Assembly (NCBI RefSeq): GCF_937906905.1
Contig: NZ_CALERY010000022.1
Span: forward strand, 1-64,000
Length of the DNA: 64,000 bases
Direction of reading: 5' to 3'
Origin: an uncultured Helicobacter sp.
GTDB taxonomy: Bacteria > Campylobacterota > Campylobacteria > Campylobacterales > Helicobacteraceae
Part shown: one piece after another, positions 14,484 to 23,493 of the stretch
How the letters are laid out: each line of letters opens with the position of its first letter
Position numbering within the stretch: position 1 is the stretch's first letter
Translations under genes and position numbers: made by a program
Notes under the pieces: generated by a model
Told to the model about the DNA's origin: nothing
The model's input: only the letters and a program-made list of their open reading frames with translations
The model's database searches: none

Positions 14484-15767
14484 ATGGGAACAATCACTCT
14501 TACCAACAATGAGACCAATCAAAGCTGGGATTTTGATCTCATCGACTGCACCAGAGGTCCAAAAGCGGTGAATTTTTCTAAGCTTTTTGAGAGCACAGGG
14601 ATTTTCGCCTATGATCCGGGCTATGGTAGCACCGCAGGCTGTGAATCTACCATTAGCTATATCGATGGCGCAGCAGGCGAGCTACTCTACAAGGGAATGC
14701 CTATCCAAGATTTAGTTGCGCGATACAAATTTACTGATATTTGTAAGCTGCTTATTAGCGATGAGCTGCCCAAAAACGAGCAAGAATCACTAGAGTTTGA
14801 TCTAGAGCTGCGCCATAGAAGCTTTTTGCACGAGCGATTGAAGGGGATTTTTAGTATTTTCCCAGACTCTGCACACCCTATGGCGACACTCTCCGCGCTT
14901 GTCTCTGTGCTAGCCACACTCTACTATGATCACAAAGAAATGGACGATGAAGACGACTACCAAACAATGGCACGCAGAATCATCGCCAAAATCCCCACAA
15001 TGATAGCCTTTTGCTATCGCAACTCCGTAGGTGCGCCATTTATCGAGCCAGATATTAGTAAAAGCTATGTAGAAAACTTCTTATATATGCTTCGCGCCTA
15101 TCCACACAGCAGACTTAAGCACACACTAAAAGGCGAGCAAGAAATCACCCCACTTGAAGTAGAAGCCCTAGATAAAATCCTAACCCTCCACGCAGACCAC
15201 GGGCAAAATGCCTCCACCACAACCGTGCGCAATGTCGCTTCCACAGGCGTGCATCCTTACGCAGCTATCGCTTCTGGGATCAACGCGCTATGGGGTCCAG
15301 CGCACGGCGGAGCAAATGAAGCAGTCTTGCGCCAGCTTAATGAGATTGGCGATGTGAAAAATGTCGCAAGCTTTGTAGATAGGGCAAAGGATAAAAACGA
15401 TCCTTTTAGGATTATGGGATTTGGGCATAGGGTGTATAAAAGCTACGACCCACGCGCTAAGGCGATTAAATCGCTCAAAGATGAGCTTGATAAAAAGGGG
15501 ATCAAAATGGATCACCGCCTAAGCGATATTGCAGAAAAGCTTGAAGAAGTCGCCCTGCAAGATGACTACTTCAAAGCGCGCAACCTCTATCCTAATGTGG
15601 ATTTTTACAGCGGTATTATCCTAAGCGCGCTCAAAATCCCCACACAGCTTTTCACGCCAATTTTCGTGCTAGGAAGGATGCCCGGCTGGTGTGCGCAGCT
15701 TATCGAGCATTCTAAAAACACAAGTGCTAGAATCACTCGCCCAAGGCAAGTATATCTCGGCAAATAG
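14484..15767 (+). CDS. gltA: Citrate synthase
   Basis: Type II citrate synthase condenses acetyl-CoA and oxaloacetate, the entry to the TCA cycle. The 427-aa protein is full length. Visible are the HADHGQNAST and GPAHGGANEA histidine motifs of the active site, FGHRVYKSYDPRAK (oxaloacetate/CoA binding), and DFYSGI with the catalytic Asp. The N-terminal small domain matches the E. coli type (FAYDPGYGSTAGCES). Unlike many neighbours it carries no low-complexity insert and only three AGAATC words, consistent with strong structural constraint. With acnB (54033) it supplies the first two TCA steps. Confidence 0.98.
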   Translation: MGTITLTNNETNQSWDFDLIDCTRGPKAVNFSKLFESTGIFAYDPGYGSTAGCESTISYIDGAAGELLYKGMPIQDLVARYKFTDICKLLISDELPKNEQESLEFDLELRHRSFLHERLKGIFSIFPDSAHPMATLSALVSVLATLYYDHKEMDDEDDYQTMARRIIAKIPTMIAFCYRNSVGAPFIEPDISKSYVENFLYMLRAYPHSRLKHTLKGEQEITPLEVEALDKILTLHADHGQNASTTTVRNVASTGVHPYAAIASGINALWGPAHGGANEAVLRQLNEIGDVKNVASFVDRAKDKNDPFRIMGFGHRVYKSYDPRAKAIKSLKDELDKKGIKMDHRLSDIAEKLEEVALQDDYFKARNLYPNVDFYSGIILSALKIPTQLFTPIFVLGRMPGWCAQLIEHSKNTSARITRPRQVYLGK

Positions 15768-15901
15768 GCGATAGCACAAAAGTGGATTCTAGGCTCAAGG
15801 CTTATTTGCCAGCGCAGAATCCATAGAACATTATGCTTTATCTTACACCTAAGTCCGCAACGACAAAAGACACTTCGCTAAGCTTCCTTAGATTTTGGAT
15901 T

Positions 15902-18900
15902 CTAAGATCTAGGCTTGATACTTAGCAGCATCGCAGGGATAATAAACACACTCACAATCGTGGAGAAAAATAGCCCGCCAATAAGCACCGAGCCAAGCCC
16001 ACGATAAATCTCGCTCCCCGCCCCTGCAAAGATCACCAAAGGCAGCAGTGCCAGCACGCTTGTAAGCATACTCATATAAATGGGTGAAAGGCGCGTTTTG
16101 GTAGAGTCCAGCACGCTTTGTGTCCAAGGCATTTTATAGGTGTAGAAATTGATCCGCGCTTGATAGATGATTAAAATCGCATTATTCACCACGCTCCCCA
16201 CAAGGATAATAAACCCTAGCATTGTGATGACATCAAGATTTTGCGGCGCGATGAAGTGGTTGGTAAAAAACAGCCCCATAAGCCCCCCACTCACCGCCAA
16301 AGGCACAGAAGCAATAATTAGCAGCGGATAAAAGAAATTCCCATACAGCGCACATAAAATCAAGTAAGTAATCGCCACCGCTAGCAAAAATCCGCCCAAA
16401 AGCTCATTTTTAAGTGTGCTAAGTTTATCGGCATTGCCATTGAGTGTGATGTGTAAATCTGGGTAGGAGTGCGCTATGGGTGCGATGACTTCTTTACGGA
16501 TTGTTGTGATGAACTCCTCTAGCGGTGTGTTGCCACTTGGGTTTAGGATAAGCAAGACATTGCGCTTTTGCTCAAAGTGGCGGATCGTGGAGACTCCTAG
16601 CGTGCTTTCCACCTCGCTTAACGCCCCTAGCATAACAACCTTGCCATTTGGCGCGTAAATGGGGGCGTATAAAATATCTTCTGGGGAATTCTTTTTCTCC
16701 CTATTTTCTTGGGATTGCAGCATAAGTTCGACATAGCCTTCATCGATTTTCACACTGCCAAGCGACTTGCCGCCTAAAAGCACGCTGACAATATTGCCAA
16801 AACTCGCTACATCAAGCTTATTTTCTAGCAGGGCAAAGTCATTGGGGTAGAGGTTTATCTCGCGATTATTCGCGCCAATGCCAGGCACCACACGCACACT
16901 CATATCGCTAAAACGCTCATTAAGCTGCGATTTGATCTGTGCTGAAGCGGCAAAAATTTGCTCTAAATCATCTCCGCTGACATTGATGTCAATGCTCGAG
17001 CTAGAAGCCCCGCTAAAGATTTGCTGGCGCAGCACCACGCCGCTGACACCGGGGACTTGCTCAATCGCCTGTTTGGCAAACTTGATAAGCTCGGCACTTT
17101 GCTTAGGATCTTGGGCGATGAGATAAAAGGAAATCGAATTCCCAGCCCCGATATAGAAATTTTTAATCATTGGGACTTCTTCTTGCTCGCTAGCTTCTTG
17201 GGATTTTATACAAGTGTCTGTAAGCTCCTGCCCAAGAGCATCGCGCCTATATCTGCAGATATATGGCTCGATTTGCAAGCTGATTTGATCCACGATATAA
17301 CGCTTTTCATTGTAGGAGAGACCGGGCGCGGTTGATATATATGCGATGATGAAATTCTGCTCTCCGCGCGGGAGATAGTCTGTTTTAGGAAAGGTGAAGT
17401 AGCTAAACGCAAGGCAGAAGCCCAAAAACCCAGCTATGGTGTAGAATCTAGCCCTACCGCTTTGGACACATTTACACACAAGGCGCATTATATAATCCCT
17501 ACACCTTAGCCCAAATGCGCCAATCTTCTGGCTAAGTGGATTCTGGGGCTTTGCGCGGCGTAAAAAAAGCAGCAAAAACGCCGGCACGATAAGGACACAA
17601 ACCACAAATGCCAGCACAATCGCACTGCTAGCAGCAATCCCAATATCTGCAAAGAGCTGCCCAGCTTCGTCCTTGAGATAGAAAATCGGCACAAAAATGG
17701 CGATTGTCGTAATGCTTGAGGCAAAGAGCGCGCCTAGCACTTCTCTCACTCCTGTAAGAGTGGATTCTACGGGGGAGTTGGGCGTTTTAGCGCGATTGCG
17801 GATAATGGATTCTAGCACGACAATGGCAGAGTCTATCACCATAGAAATGGCAAAGGATATGCCCGCAAGGGAGATGATATTAAGCGTCCTGCCAAAGATA
17901 TGCAGCACGATAAATGTCCCAATAATGCTTAGAGGGATCACAAGGGCTACAAGCACTAAAGAAGTAAGGTTGCGCAAAAATAGCAGCAGCACTGCGATTG
18001 CTAGCACCATACCTAGCAGCACGCTTTGTTTAACTTGGGCGATGGCATTTAGGATAAAGCCACTTTGATCGCGCCCCCAAGTGATTTCTAGCTCTTTTGG
18101 CAGGACTTGGTCATTGAGCTTTTGGGTGAGAGCTTTAATGGACTCTGTCATTTCAAGGATATTGGCATCTGCGGTGGGGCGGATTTGGATTGATAGGACT
18201 TGCTCTCTATTGTGGAGGTTGTAGCTTGTTTTGCCCGAGTAGCCGCTCTGCACGCTGGCGATGTCCTTTAGCCGCGTGATTTTGCCATTTTGCACGCGGA
18301 TAATGGTGTTTAGCACTTCATCAGGGGAGCGATACTCACCGATGGTTTGCACGCGATAATTATGCTGGTCAAAGTCAATACTCCCAGCAGAGATATTGTG
18401 ATTTTGCTTGTTTATGGCGTTAATGATGTCTTGGATAGTGATGTTGTTAAAGGCGAGCTGGGCGGTGTTTAGCACGATTTGGGCTTGCCGCTGCACCCCA
18501 CCTGCAAGTATGACTTCCCCCACCCCAGCAATGCGCTCATAATGGGGCAGCACTTCATTTTCTATAATGCCTTTATATGTATCAATCGCGCTATCAACGC
18601 CCCCATTTTGATCTATGGAGAATATAGCTTCTTTAAGCGAGACAAACAGATACACGCTTATAGGGATTGTTTCGCCTGTGGTTTTGACAATGGGCTTTTG
18701 CACACCTTCTGGATAGCCTGTGATCTCTTCAAGCTTGGCACTGACTTCTACAAACGCACTGCGCAAATCGCTCTCAAGCCCAAATTCTAAATTCACAATC
18801 CCTATGCCATCGCGCATAGTGGCAGTGAGATTTTTGAGATTTTTGAGATTTTTTAGCTTGGCTTCTTGCCTTTGGACAATCTCTTTTTCTATCTCATAGG

Positions 18901-19066
18901 GCGAAGCACCTGCATAGTGGGTATAGATACCAATTGTAGGGCGCGTAGTTTGGGGTAGAAGCTGGTAGGGGATCTTCACAAATGCGATACACCCAAAAAG
19001 CGTGATAAATATCGCCACCACGCTGGCAAAAACTGGGCGAGTTAGGAAAAATGCGACAATATTCAT
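15902..19066 (-). CDS. RND efflux transporter (HAE1/AcrB-like inner-membrane subunit)
   Basis: A proton-driven inner-membrane pump subunit. It opens MNIVAFFLTRPVFASVVAIF with the first membrane helix, followed by the porter domain, a central helix block (VLLGMVLAIAVLLLFLRNL; SLAGISFAISMVIDSAIVV with the charged residues of the proton relay), a second porter domain, and a mirrored second half ending in helices such as GLGSVLIGGLFFSTIVSV. The 1054-aa length is normal. A 9-bp tandem triplication at 18827-18853 gives the LKNLKNLKNL stretch in the first porter domain. It lies 9 nt downstream of the membrane fusion protein. No TolC-type outer-membrane partner lies nearby. The substrate is unknown. 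Confidence 0.93.
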   Translation of the reverse strand: MNIVAFFLTRPVFASVVAIFITLFGCIAFVKIPYQLLPQTTRPTIGIYTHYAGASPYEIEKEIVQRQEAKLKNLKNLKNLTATMRDGIGIVNLEFGLESDLRSAFVEVSAKLEEITGYPEGVQKPIVKTTGETIPISVYLFVSLKEAIFSIDQNGGVDSAIDTYKGIIENEVLPHYERIAGVGEVILAGGVQRQAQIVLNTAQLAFNNITIQDIINAINKQNHNISAGSIDFDQHNYRVQTIGEYRSPDEVLNTIIRVQNGKITRLKDIASVQSGYSGKTSYNLHNREQVLSIQIRPTADANILEMTESIKALTQKLNDQVLPKELEITWGRDQSGFILNAIAQVKQSVLLGMVLAIAVLLLFLRNLTSLVLVALVIPLSIIGTFIVLHIFGRTLNIISLAGISFAISMVIDSAIVVLESIIRNRAKTPNSPVESTLTGVREVLGALFASSITTIAIFVPIFYLKDEAGQLFADIGIAASSAIVLAFVVCVLIVPAFLLLFLRRAKPQNPLSQKIGAFGLRCRDYIMRLVCKCVQSGRARFYTIAGFLGFCLAFSYFTFPKTDYLPRGEQNFIIAYISTAPGLSYNEKRYIVDQISLQIEPYICRYRRDALGQELTDTCIKSQEASEQEEVPMIKNFYIGAGNSISFYLIAQDPKQSAELIKFAKQAIEQVPGVSGVVLRQQIFSGASSSSIDINVSGDDLEQIFAASAQIKSQLNERFSDMSVRVVPGIGANNREINLYPNDFALLENKLDVASFGNIVSVLLGGKSLGSVKIDEGYVELMLQSQENREKKNSPEDILYAPIYAPNGKVVMLGALSEVESTLGVSTIRHFEQKRNVLLILNPSGNTPLEEFITTIRKEVIAPIAHSYPDLHITLNGNADKLSTLKNELLGGFLLAVAITYLILCALYGNFFYPLLIIASVPLAVSGGLMGLFFTNHFIAPQNLDVITMLGFIILVGSVVNNAILIIYQARINFYTYKMPWTQSVLDSTKTRLSPIYMSMLTSVLALLPLVIFAGAGSEIYRGLGSVLIGGLFFSTIVSVFIIPAMLLSIKPRS
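18827..18853. repeat. 9-bp tandem repeat, three units, inside the RND gene
   Basis: Three perfect copies of GAGATTTTT, in frame and coding for repeated K-N-L tripeptides. Copy-number change would keep the frame. Confidence 0.85.
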
Positions 19067-19075
19067 TTGCGTGCT

Positions 19076-20140
19076 TTATCTAGGCTTGATGATATGCACT
19101 TGCGTGCCATTTTGTAGATTCTCCTGTCCGCGTAGCACGAGAGAATCTGCCTCTGTAAGCTTGGCACGCACAAGTATTTGAAAATCCTGTGTGTGTAGAA
19201 TCTCTACTGGGATTTGCTCTGCTTTTTGCGCGCGAATCGCAAAGACATAGGGCTTATTATCCTTATAGACAATGCTGCCGCGCGGGATAATAAAGCCCCT
19301 TTGCCCACCGCTGACATCAAGCAGCGCACGCGCTGCCATTCCGTCTAAAAAGCTCCCATCATTGCGCACAGCAATATGCACAGGAAATGTCCTAGAGAGC
19401 GTATCAGCACGCGGGATAAGCGCGGAGATAGAGCCTTGATACTCTTTGCCACCGATATGGAGCTTGACCTTTTGCCTTGCTTTTAGCGTGCGCACAACAG
19501 AGCTTGGCACATCAATAATCACCTCCGTATCGCGTGAGTTTAAGATCTGGCATACCACCGCGCCTGTTTGCACCCACTCGCCCTTATGCGCGCGCTGCTC
19601 CACGACAATGCCATCAAAAGGCGCGTAGATGACCTTTTGATCCTTTTGCACTTTGGAGATGGCTAGCTCACCTAGCAAGGCTTGGATTCTAGCTTCTTGG
19701 GACTTGACTTCATACTCTAAATTTTCATACTGCTGGATAGAGATGGATTGAGACTGCAAGAGATTTTTGTAGCGTTCTAGCTCGTTTTTCTGCCGCTCTA
19801 GCGTATAGCGTGCATCGGCAATCTTTGCTTGCTTAATCTTAATATCTTCTAAAAGCAGAGCAGAATCTAGCGCGATAAGCTTCTGCCCCTTTTTGACATT
19901 ATCGCCGATAGAGAAATACACCCCCTCTACCACGCCTTGCGCAGAAGTAGCCACAGAGCTAATCTCCTTAAATCGCACACTCCCGATAAATGACTCCACT
20001 TTACTAAGCGTGCCATATTTGATTGCCACACTCTCTACTGGCACTTCCTTAGAAAGTGCAAAAGTGCTTATGCACGCAAGCAATAGCACCCCACGAGATA
20101 AACATAAAATGCTCCAAAAAACACCTCGATAAATATTCAT
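19076..20140 (-). CDS. RND efflux membrane fusion protein (periplasmic adaptor)
   Basis: Links the RND pump to an outer-membrane channel. After a signal sequence (FWSILCLSRGVLLLACISTFALS), it shows the lipoyl half-motif around VYFSIGDNVKKGQKLIALDS, a coiled-coil hairpin (residues about 100-155), the second lipoyl half VIYAPFDGIVVEQRAHKGEW, then the beta-barrel and membrane-proximal domains. A Cys within the signal region could be lipidated, but the lipobox is poor. I place the start at the ATG at 20140, preceded by GGAGA and overlapping the MarR stop as ATGA. An in-frame ATG at 20164 lies inside the TTTG tract and matters for the fusion described in the findings. Confidence 0.92.
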   Translation of the reverse strand: MNIYRGVFWSILCLSRGVLLLACISTFALSKEVPVESVAIKYGTLSKVESFIGSVRFKEISSVATSAQGVVEGVYFSIGDNVKKGQKLIALDSALLLEDIKIKQAKIADARYTLERQKNELERYKNLLQSQSISIQQYENLEYEVKSQEARIQALLGELAISKVQKDQKVIYAPFDGIVVEQRAHKGEWVQTGAVVCQILNSRDTEVIIDVPSSVVRTLKARQKVKLHIGGKEYQGSISALIPRADTLSRTFPVHIAVRNDGSFLDGMAARALLDVSGGQRGFIIPRGSIVYKDNKPYVFAIRAQKAEQIPVEILHTQDFQILVRAKLTEADSLVLRGQENLQNGTQVHIIKPR

Positions 20141-20655
20141 AGATTCTCCGTTATATCGCGCCATTTTTGTTTGTTTGTTTGTTTGTTTGTTTGCTGGGCA
20201 GCTTTATGTCGAATGGCTTGATTGATCTTTTCAAGCAAAGAGCGTAGAATCGCCTGCTCCTCTTGGTTTAGGGCTTCGTCAAAAAGCATATCAAGCTCTT
20301 CTTTAAGAAATGCCACACTCTCGAGCTTTTGCCTACCAGATTCTGTGATATACACATAGGCAAACCGCTTATCTTTGGTATCTTTTTGCTTTTTGACAAA
20401 GCCCTTTTGCTCGAGTGTAGAAAGCAGGCGCGAAGTAGTTGTGATATCTTTGAGCAGGGCGTTTGCAAGCTCGCCGACACGGATATTTTGACTCGTAGAA
20501 TGCAGAAAATACAGCACCCAAAGCTGCTCGGTCCCAATCCCAAAAGGGCGCAGAAGATTAAGCATATAGCCCTCGAGCTGATGTGCGGTATCACCCAGAA
20601 AATACCCTACACTCTTACTTTTTTTATTACAAATTTCCTTATTACGCGACGCCAT
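20137..20655 (-). CDS. MarR-family transcriptional regulator
   Basis: A winged-helix repressor expected to control the efflux operon it heads. The DNA-binding domain shows FGIGTEQLWVLYFL, the recognition region ALLKDITTTSRLLSTLEQKGFV and the wing KDTKDKRFAYVYITESGR. A dimerisation helix follows. The C terminus (QQTNKQTNKQK) is encoded by seven TTTG units (CAAA on the coding strand), a slippage-prone tract. I chose the ATG at 20655, with AAGGG upstream; an in-frame ATG at 20697 would add 14 residues. The stop overlaps the adaptor gene start (ATGA), implying translational coupling. Confidence 0.88.
   Translation of the reverse strand: MASRNKEICNKKSKSVGYFLGDTAHQLEGYMLNLLRPFGIGTEQLWVLYFLHSTSQNIRVGELANALLKDITTTSRLLSTLEQKGFVKKQKDTKDKRFAYVYITESGRQKLESVAFLKEELDMLFDEALNQEEQAILRSLLEKINQAIRHKAAQQTNKQTNKQKWRDITENL
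20166..20193. repeat. Tetranucleotide tract (TTTG)x7
   Basis: Seven perfect TTTG units, preceded by two further T, near the 3' end of the MarR gene. Tetranucleotide tracts of this kind change length by slipped-strand mispairing in many host-adapted bacteria. Confidence 0.95.
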
Positions 20656-20697
20656 ACTACCCTTTACTGGCAAATTTTTCCACATTAACCACTGCAC

Positions 20698-21220
20698 TTA
20701 AGCCCTAGCGATTGAGAATCTAGCTACAAATCCGCGACACAATCACAAAGCCAATACCCAAAGCAGAGACGGATCCCAAGACAAACCAAATCGCAACAAA
20801 TTGCCAGATTCTAGGGTTGTGCTTTTTATGCGATTATTATGGACTACCAAAGAATCTCGCTGTGCTTGCCTTGCCACTTAATTGCTGCTGAACTTGCTCA
20901 CAATGACAAGAAAGCAGATTCTAGTAACGCCAAAAATACAAAAGCCCAAATTCTAAAACACTAGCAAAGGATTCTAGGGTAAAAGCCCATTTTGTAGCAA
21001 CACGATTCTAAGCATTGCGCCTGTTTTATTCTAAAGGATTCTAGGATTTGCGATGAGAAAACCAGCGAAGCGGTGCAAGGCGAACAAGGTGAAGCCGCAG
21101 CAGGTTTCTTTAGTAAATCGGGGTTTTTCAAGCGCGTGCAAGGGCGCATACTAGAGCGTATGTAACCGCAGCACGCGCGCAGAAATCCACGATTTATCGC
21201 GCAAAGATAGAATCCTTTTA
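20698..21220. other. Gene-free region with word copies and a possible small frame
   Basis: About 520 bp between the MarR gene and the chemoreceptor stop. It contains several GATTCTA/TAGAATC words, a degenerate REP-like segment around 20868-20912, and a 33-codon frame at 21053-21154 (starts MRKPAKRCKANKVK). The small frame contains the 14-mer TTCTTTAGTAAATC also seen at 201-214, which points to a dispersed intergenic repeat rather than a gene. I see no clear RNA gene. Confidence 0.5.
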
Positions 21221-23335
21221 TTAGATTTTTTTCTTATTTGCATCATCTAATATCGCCTTCGCAATCCCTGACACATCTTGTGAGATTTGTGAGCTAGCAT
21301 TGGCAATGCTTACATTCTCTTGGGTTACAGACTCTAGGCTAGAGATGGCTTCGTTGATTTGTGTAATGCCTGCGGTTTGCTCTTTGATAGATTCTGCCAT
21401 ATCGTTGATGGACTGCACTAGGAGGTTTGTGTTTGCCTCTATCTCGCCTAGAGATTTGCTGGTGCGCTCTGCTAGTTTTCTCACTTCATCAGCTACGACT
21501 GCAAAGCCCCGTCCGTGCTCTCCAGCTCTAGCAGCTTCGATAGCGGCATTTAGGGCTAGGAGGTTTGTTTGATCTGCTATATCTCTAATGATACCAATGA
21601 CATTTCTTATATCTTCTGTTTGCTGGATTACTTCATTGGTCCTGCCAGAGACATTTTGCATAGATGAAGTGATCTCCTCTACTGCAGTAGCAGTTTGCTC
21701 TAGGCTGCTAGCTTGGGAGTTAGAAGATTTAGTAAGGGCGGCTACGGCTTCTTCTAGCTTGTTGCTTTGATTGTGCAAAGAGTTGGCAAACTCTAGGGAG
21801 GTGGTGAGCATTTTTCTAATCTCTTCTCCTAGAGTGTTAGTAACTACTTCTACTCGCCCTTGTGCATTTGCTACTTCTGTGGTGAAATCAAGGCGGGTGT
21901 AGGAGTCAAAGACGCGATTAAGCTCTGAGAGATCGTTTCCAATGGCACTTGAAAGTAGATTTAATAGATCATTGACAGAATCTTTAAGCGCATTTAGCTG
22001 GGGGTTTGAGCCAGAGAGGGTGATTCTTTTTGTAACTCTGCCTTGCTTGGTGTGGTTGATGACAGAGAGGGATTCGGCTACTAGCTCATCATCTTTTTTC
22101 AAGTGTGCGCGAGATTTATCGATGTTCTCGTTAATCATCTGCCCAATTTTGCCAAGCTCATCGTGGGCTTTAATCTGGATATGATGAACCTCATTACCCT
22201 CGTGGTTGATGTATTTAAAAAACATATCAAGAGTTTTTAGGATAAGTGGCAAGCGTGATGAGAGAATCCTTCGCACAAGCAGATACACCGTAGCAATTAC
22301 AAGTAGTAGAATCACAAGAGACCCCACCACGATAAGCCCTTGTAGCGAGTGCAATGGTGCTAGAACTTCATCTACGGGTGCTGCAACAAAAACCGAAAAA
22401 CTTTTTCCATCAGATGTGTTAAAAGACGATATGCTCGCATAGGCTTTATCGCCATTTATCGTAATATAATTATCAATGACAGCAGATTTTTTCTCATCAA
22501 TGAGACTAATCACAGCTTTAGTTTCTGGGCGGTTGTTTGATTCTAGCAAGTTTTGCAGAGCAATACTTCGGGTAGTATGCAAGGCTATCGTGCCATCTTG
22601 GGCGACTAGGGCTTTTACCTCTCGGTCAAACGCTTTATCTTGAGGATTGAGAATAAAATCCGCTAATTGTGAAAGATCAATAGTGAAGCCAAATACGCCA
22701 ACCAACCTACGCTCACTGTCAAACAGCGGTGCAGCCAGATTGAGCCCGACAAATTCCCTGCCGTTTATCACAAGCTTGCTTGGGCGACCAAATATCGCAC
22801 CATCGCCGTATTTCGCAGTCTTTAGCACCTCTTGCACGACAGGGAAGCTCACCACAGAATCCTGTGCCTGCACGACTTTCACTCCGCCTGCTCTTTCCAT
22901 GTCGGTGTCCTCATAGACCATGATGACTTTACCGCTACTTGTGTTGTAGGCTTTGTTTTTCTGCGCGACACTACTAGGCGAGTCAAGCAGATAAATAAAG
23001 CCATAGTGTGCATAGCCACCCGCATCAAGCGCAGAGCGCAGAGAAGATTCAAATATCGAAGCTGTAGTCGAGCTACCAAGCGAAGAAATCGTAAGAAGCT
23101 CGCTTAGGCTTTTTGAGCTACTAGTGAGAACCGCAGACATCTCGCTAAAGGCTTCTTTGACATAAATGGCATACTTACCAGAGGCATTTTGAATGATAGA
23201 TTCTGCATCTTGGCGCATGTTGTCGCCGACATTTTTTGAGACAATGAGAGCGAGCGCGACAACCCCGATGATAACAATTTGCGAGATGAATAAGATAAAC
23301 TTCGTCCCGATACTCAATCTACGATAAAACCCCAT
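21221..23335 (-). CDS. Methyl-accepting chemotaxis protein with periplasmic Cache domain
   Basis: A transmembrane chemoreceptor. TM1 is about residues 12-33. The large periplasmic region (about 40-330) looks like a double Cache sensor: YGFIYLLDSPSS, then LNLAAPLFDSERRLVGVFGFTIDL, then ALVAQDGTIALH and VFVAAPVDEVLAPL. TM2 is near 333-353, followed by HAMP-like and linker helices. The signalling domain has the tip sequence DIADQTNLLALNAAIEAARAG. There is no C-terminal CheR/CheB pentapeptide (it ends DDANKKKI), as usual in Helicobacter. It should signal to the CheW-CheA proteins encoded at 34-37 kb. The ligand is unknown. AAGGAG lies before the ATG. Confidence 0.95.
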   Translation of the reverse strand: MGFYRRLSIGTKFILFISQIVIIGVVALALIVSKNVGDNMRQDAESIIQNASGKYAIYVKEAFSEMSAVLTSSSKSLSELLTISSLGSSTTASIFESSLRSALDAGGYAHYGFIYLLDSPSSVAQKNKAYNTSSGKVIMVYEDTDMERAGGVKVVQAQDSVVSFPVVQEVLKTAKYGDGAIFGRPSKLVINGREFVGLNLAAPLFDSERRLVGVFGFTIDLSQLADFILNPQDKAFDREVKALVAQDGTIALHTTRSIALQNLLESNNRPETKAVISLIDEKKSAVIDNYITINGDKAYASISSFNTSDGKSFSVFVAAPVDEVLAPLHSLQGLIVVGSLVILLLVIATVYLLVRRILSSRLPLILKTLDMFFKYINHEGNEVHHIQIKAHDELGKIGQMINENIDKSRAHLKKDDELVAESLSVINHTKQGRVTKRITLSGSNPQLNALKDSVNDLLNLLSSAIGNDLSELNRVFDSYTRLDFTTEVANAQGRVEVVTNTLGEEIRKMLTTSLEFANSLHNQSNKLEEAVAALTKSSNSQASSLEQTATAVEEITSSMQNVSGRTNEVIQQTEDIRNVIGIIRDIADQTNLLALNAAIEAARAGEHGRGFAVVADEVRKLAERTSKSLGEIEANTNLLVQSINDMAESIKEQTAGITQINEAISSLESVTQENVSIANASSQISQDVSGIAKAILDDANKKKI

Positions 23336-23371
23336 AACAAACTCCTTAGTATTTAGGATAAGTCGCTTTGG

Positions 23372-23377
23372 ATTATA
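23372..23377 (-). promoter_or_regulatory. Predicted chemoreceptor promoter (-10)
   Basis: Minus strand CAATATAATCC, a perfect TATAAT with a leader of about 30 nt. No clear sigma-28 element was noticed. Confidence 0.5.
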
Positions 23378-23493
23378 TTGATTTAACCCCGCATGTTTTA
23401 AATTCTACACTATGCCAGCTTAAAATCAGGTTGGCTTCTTAACTTCTCTCAACAAGTTTAATAGCCCTCTGGCATTCCAAAATCCACCCCAAG

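Noticed and set aside
20656..20697. Upstream ATG of the MarR gene at 20697
   Set aside because: In frame, but the ATG at 20655 has AAGGG at the correct distance and a family-like start.
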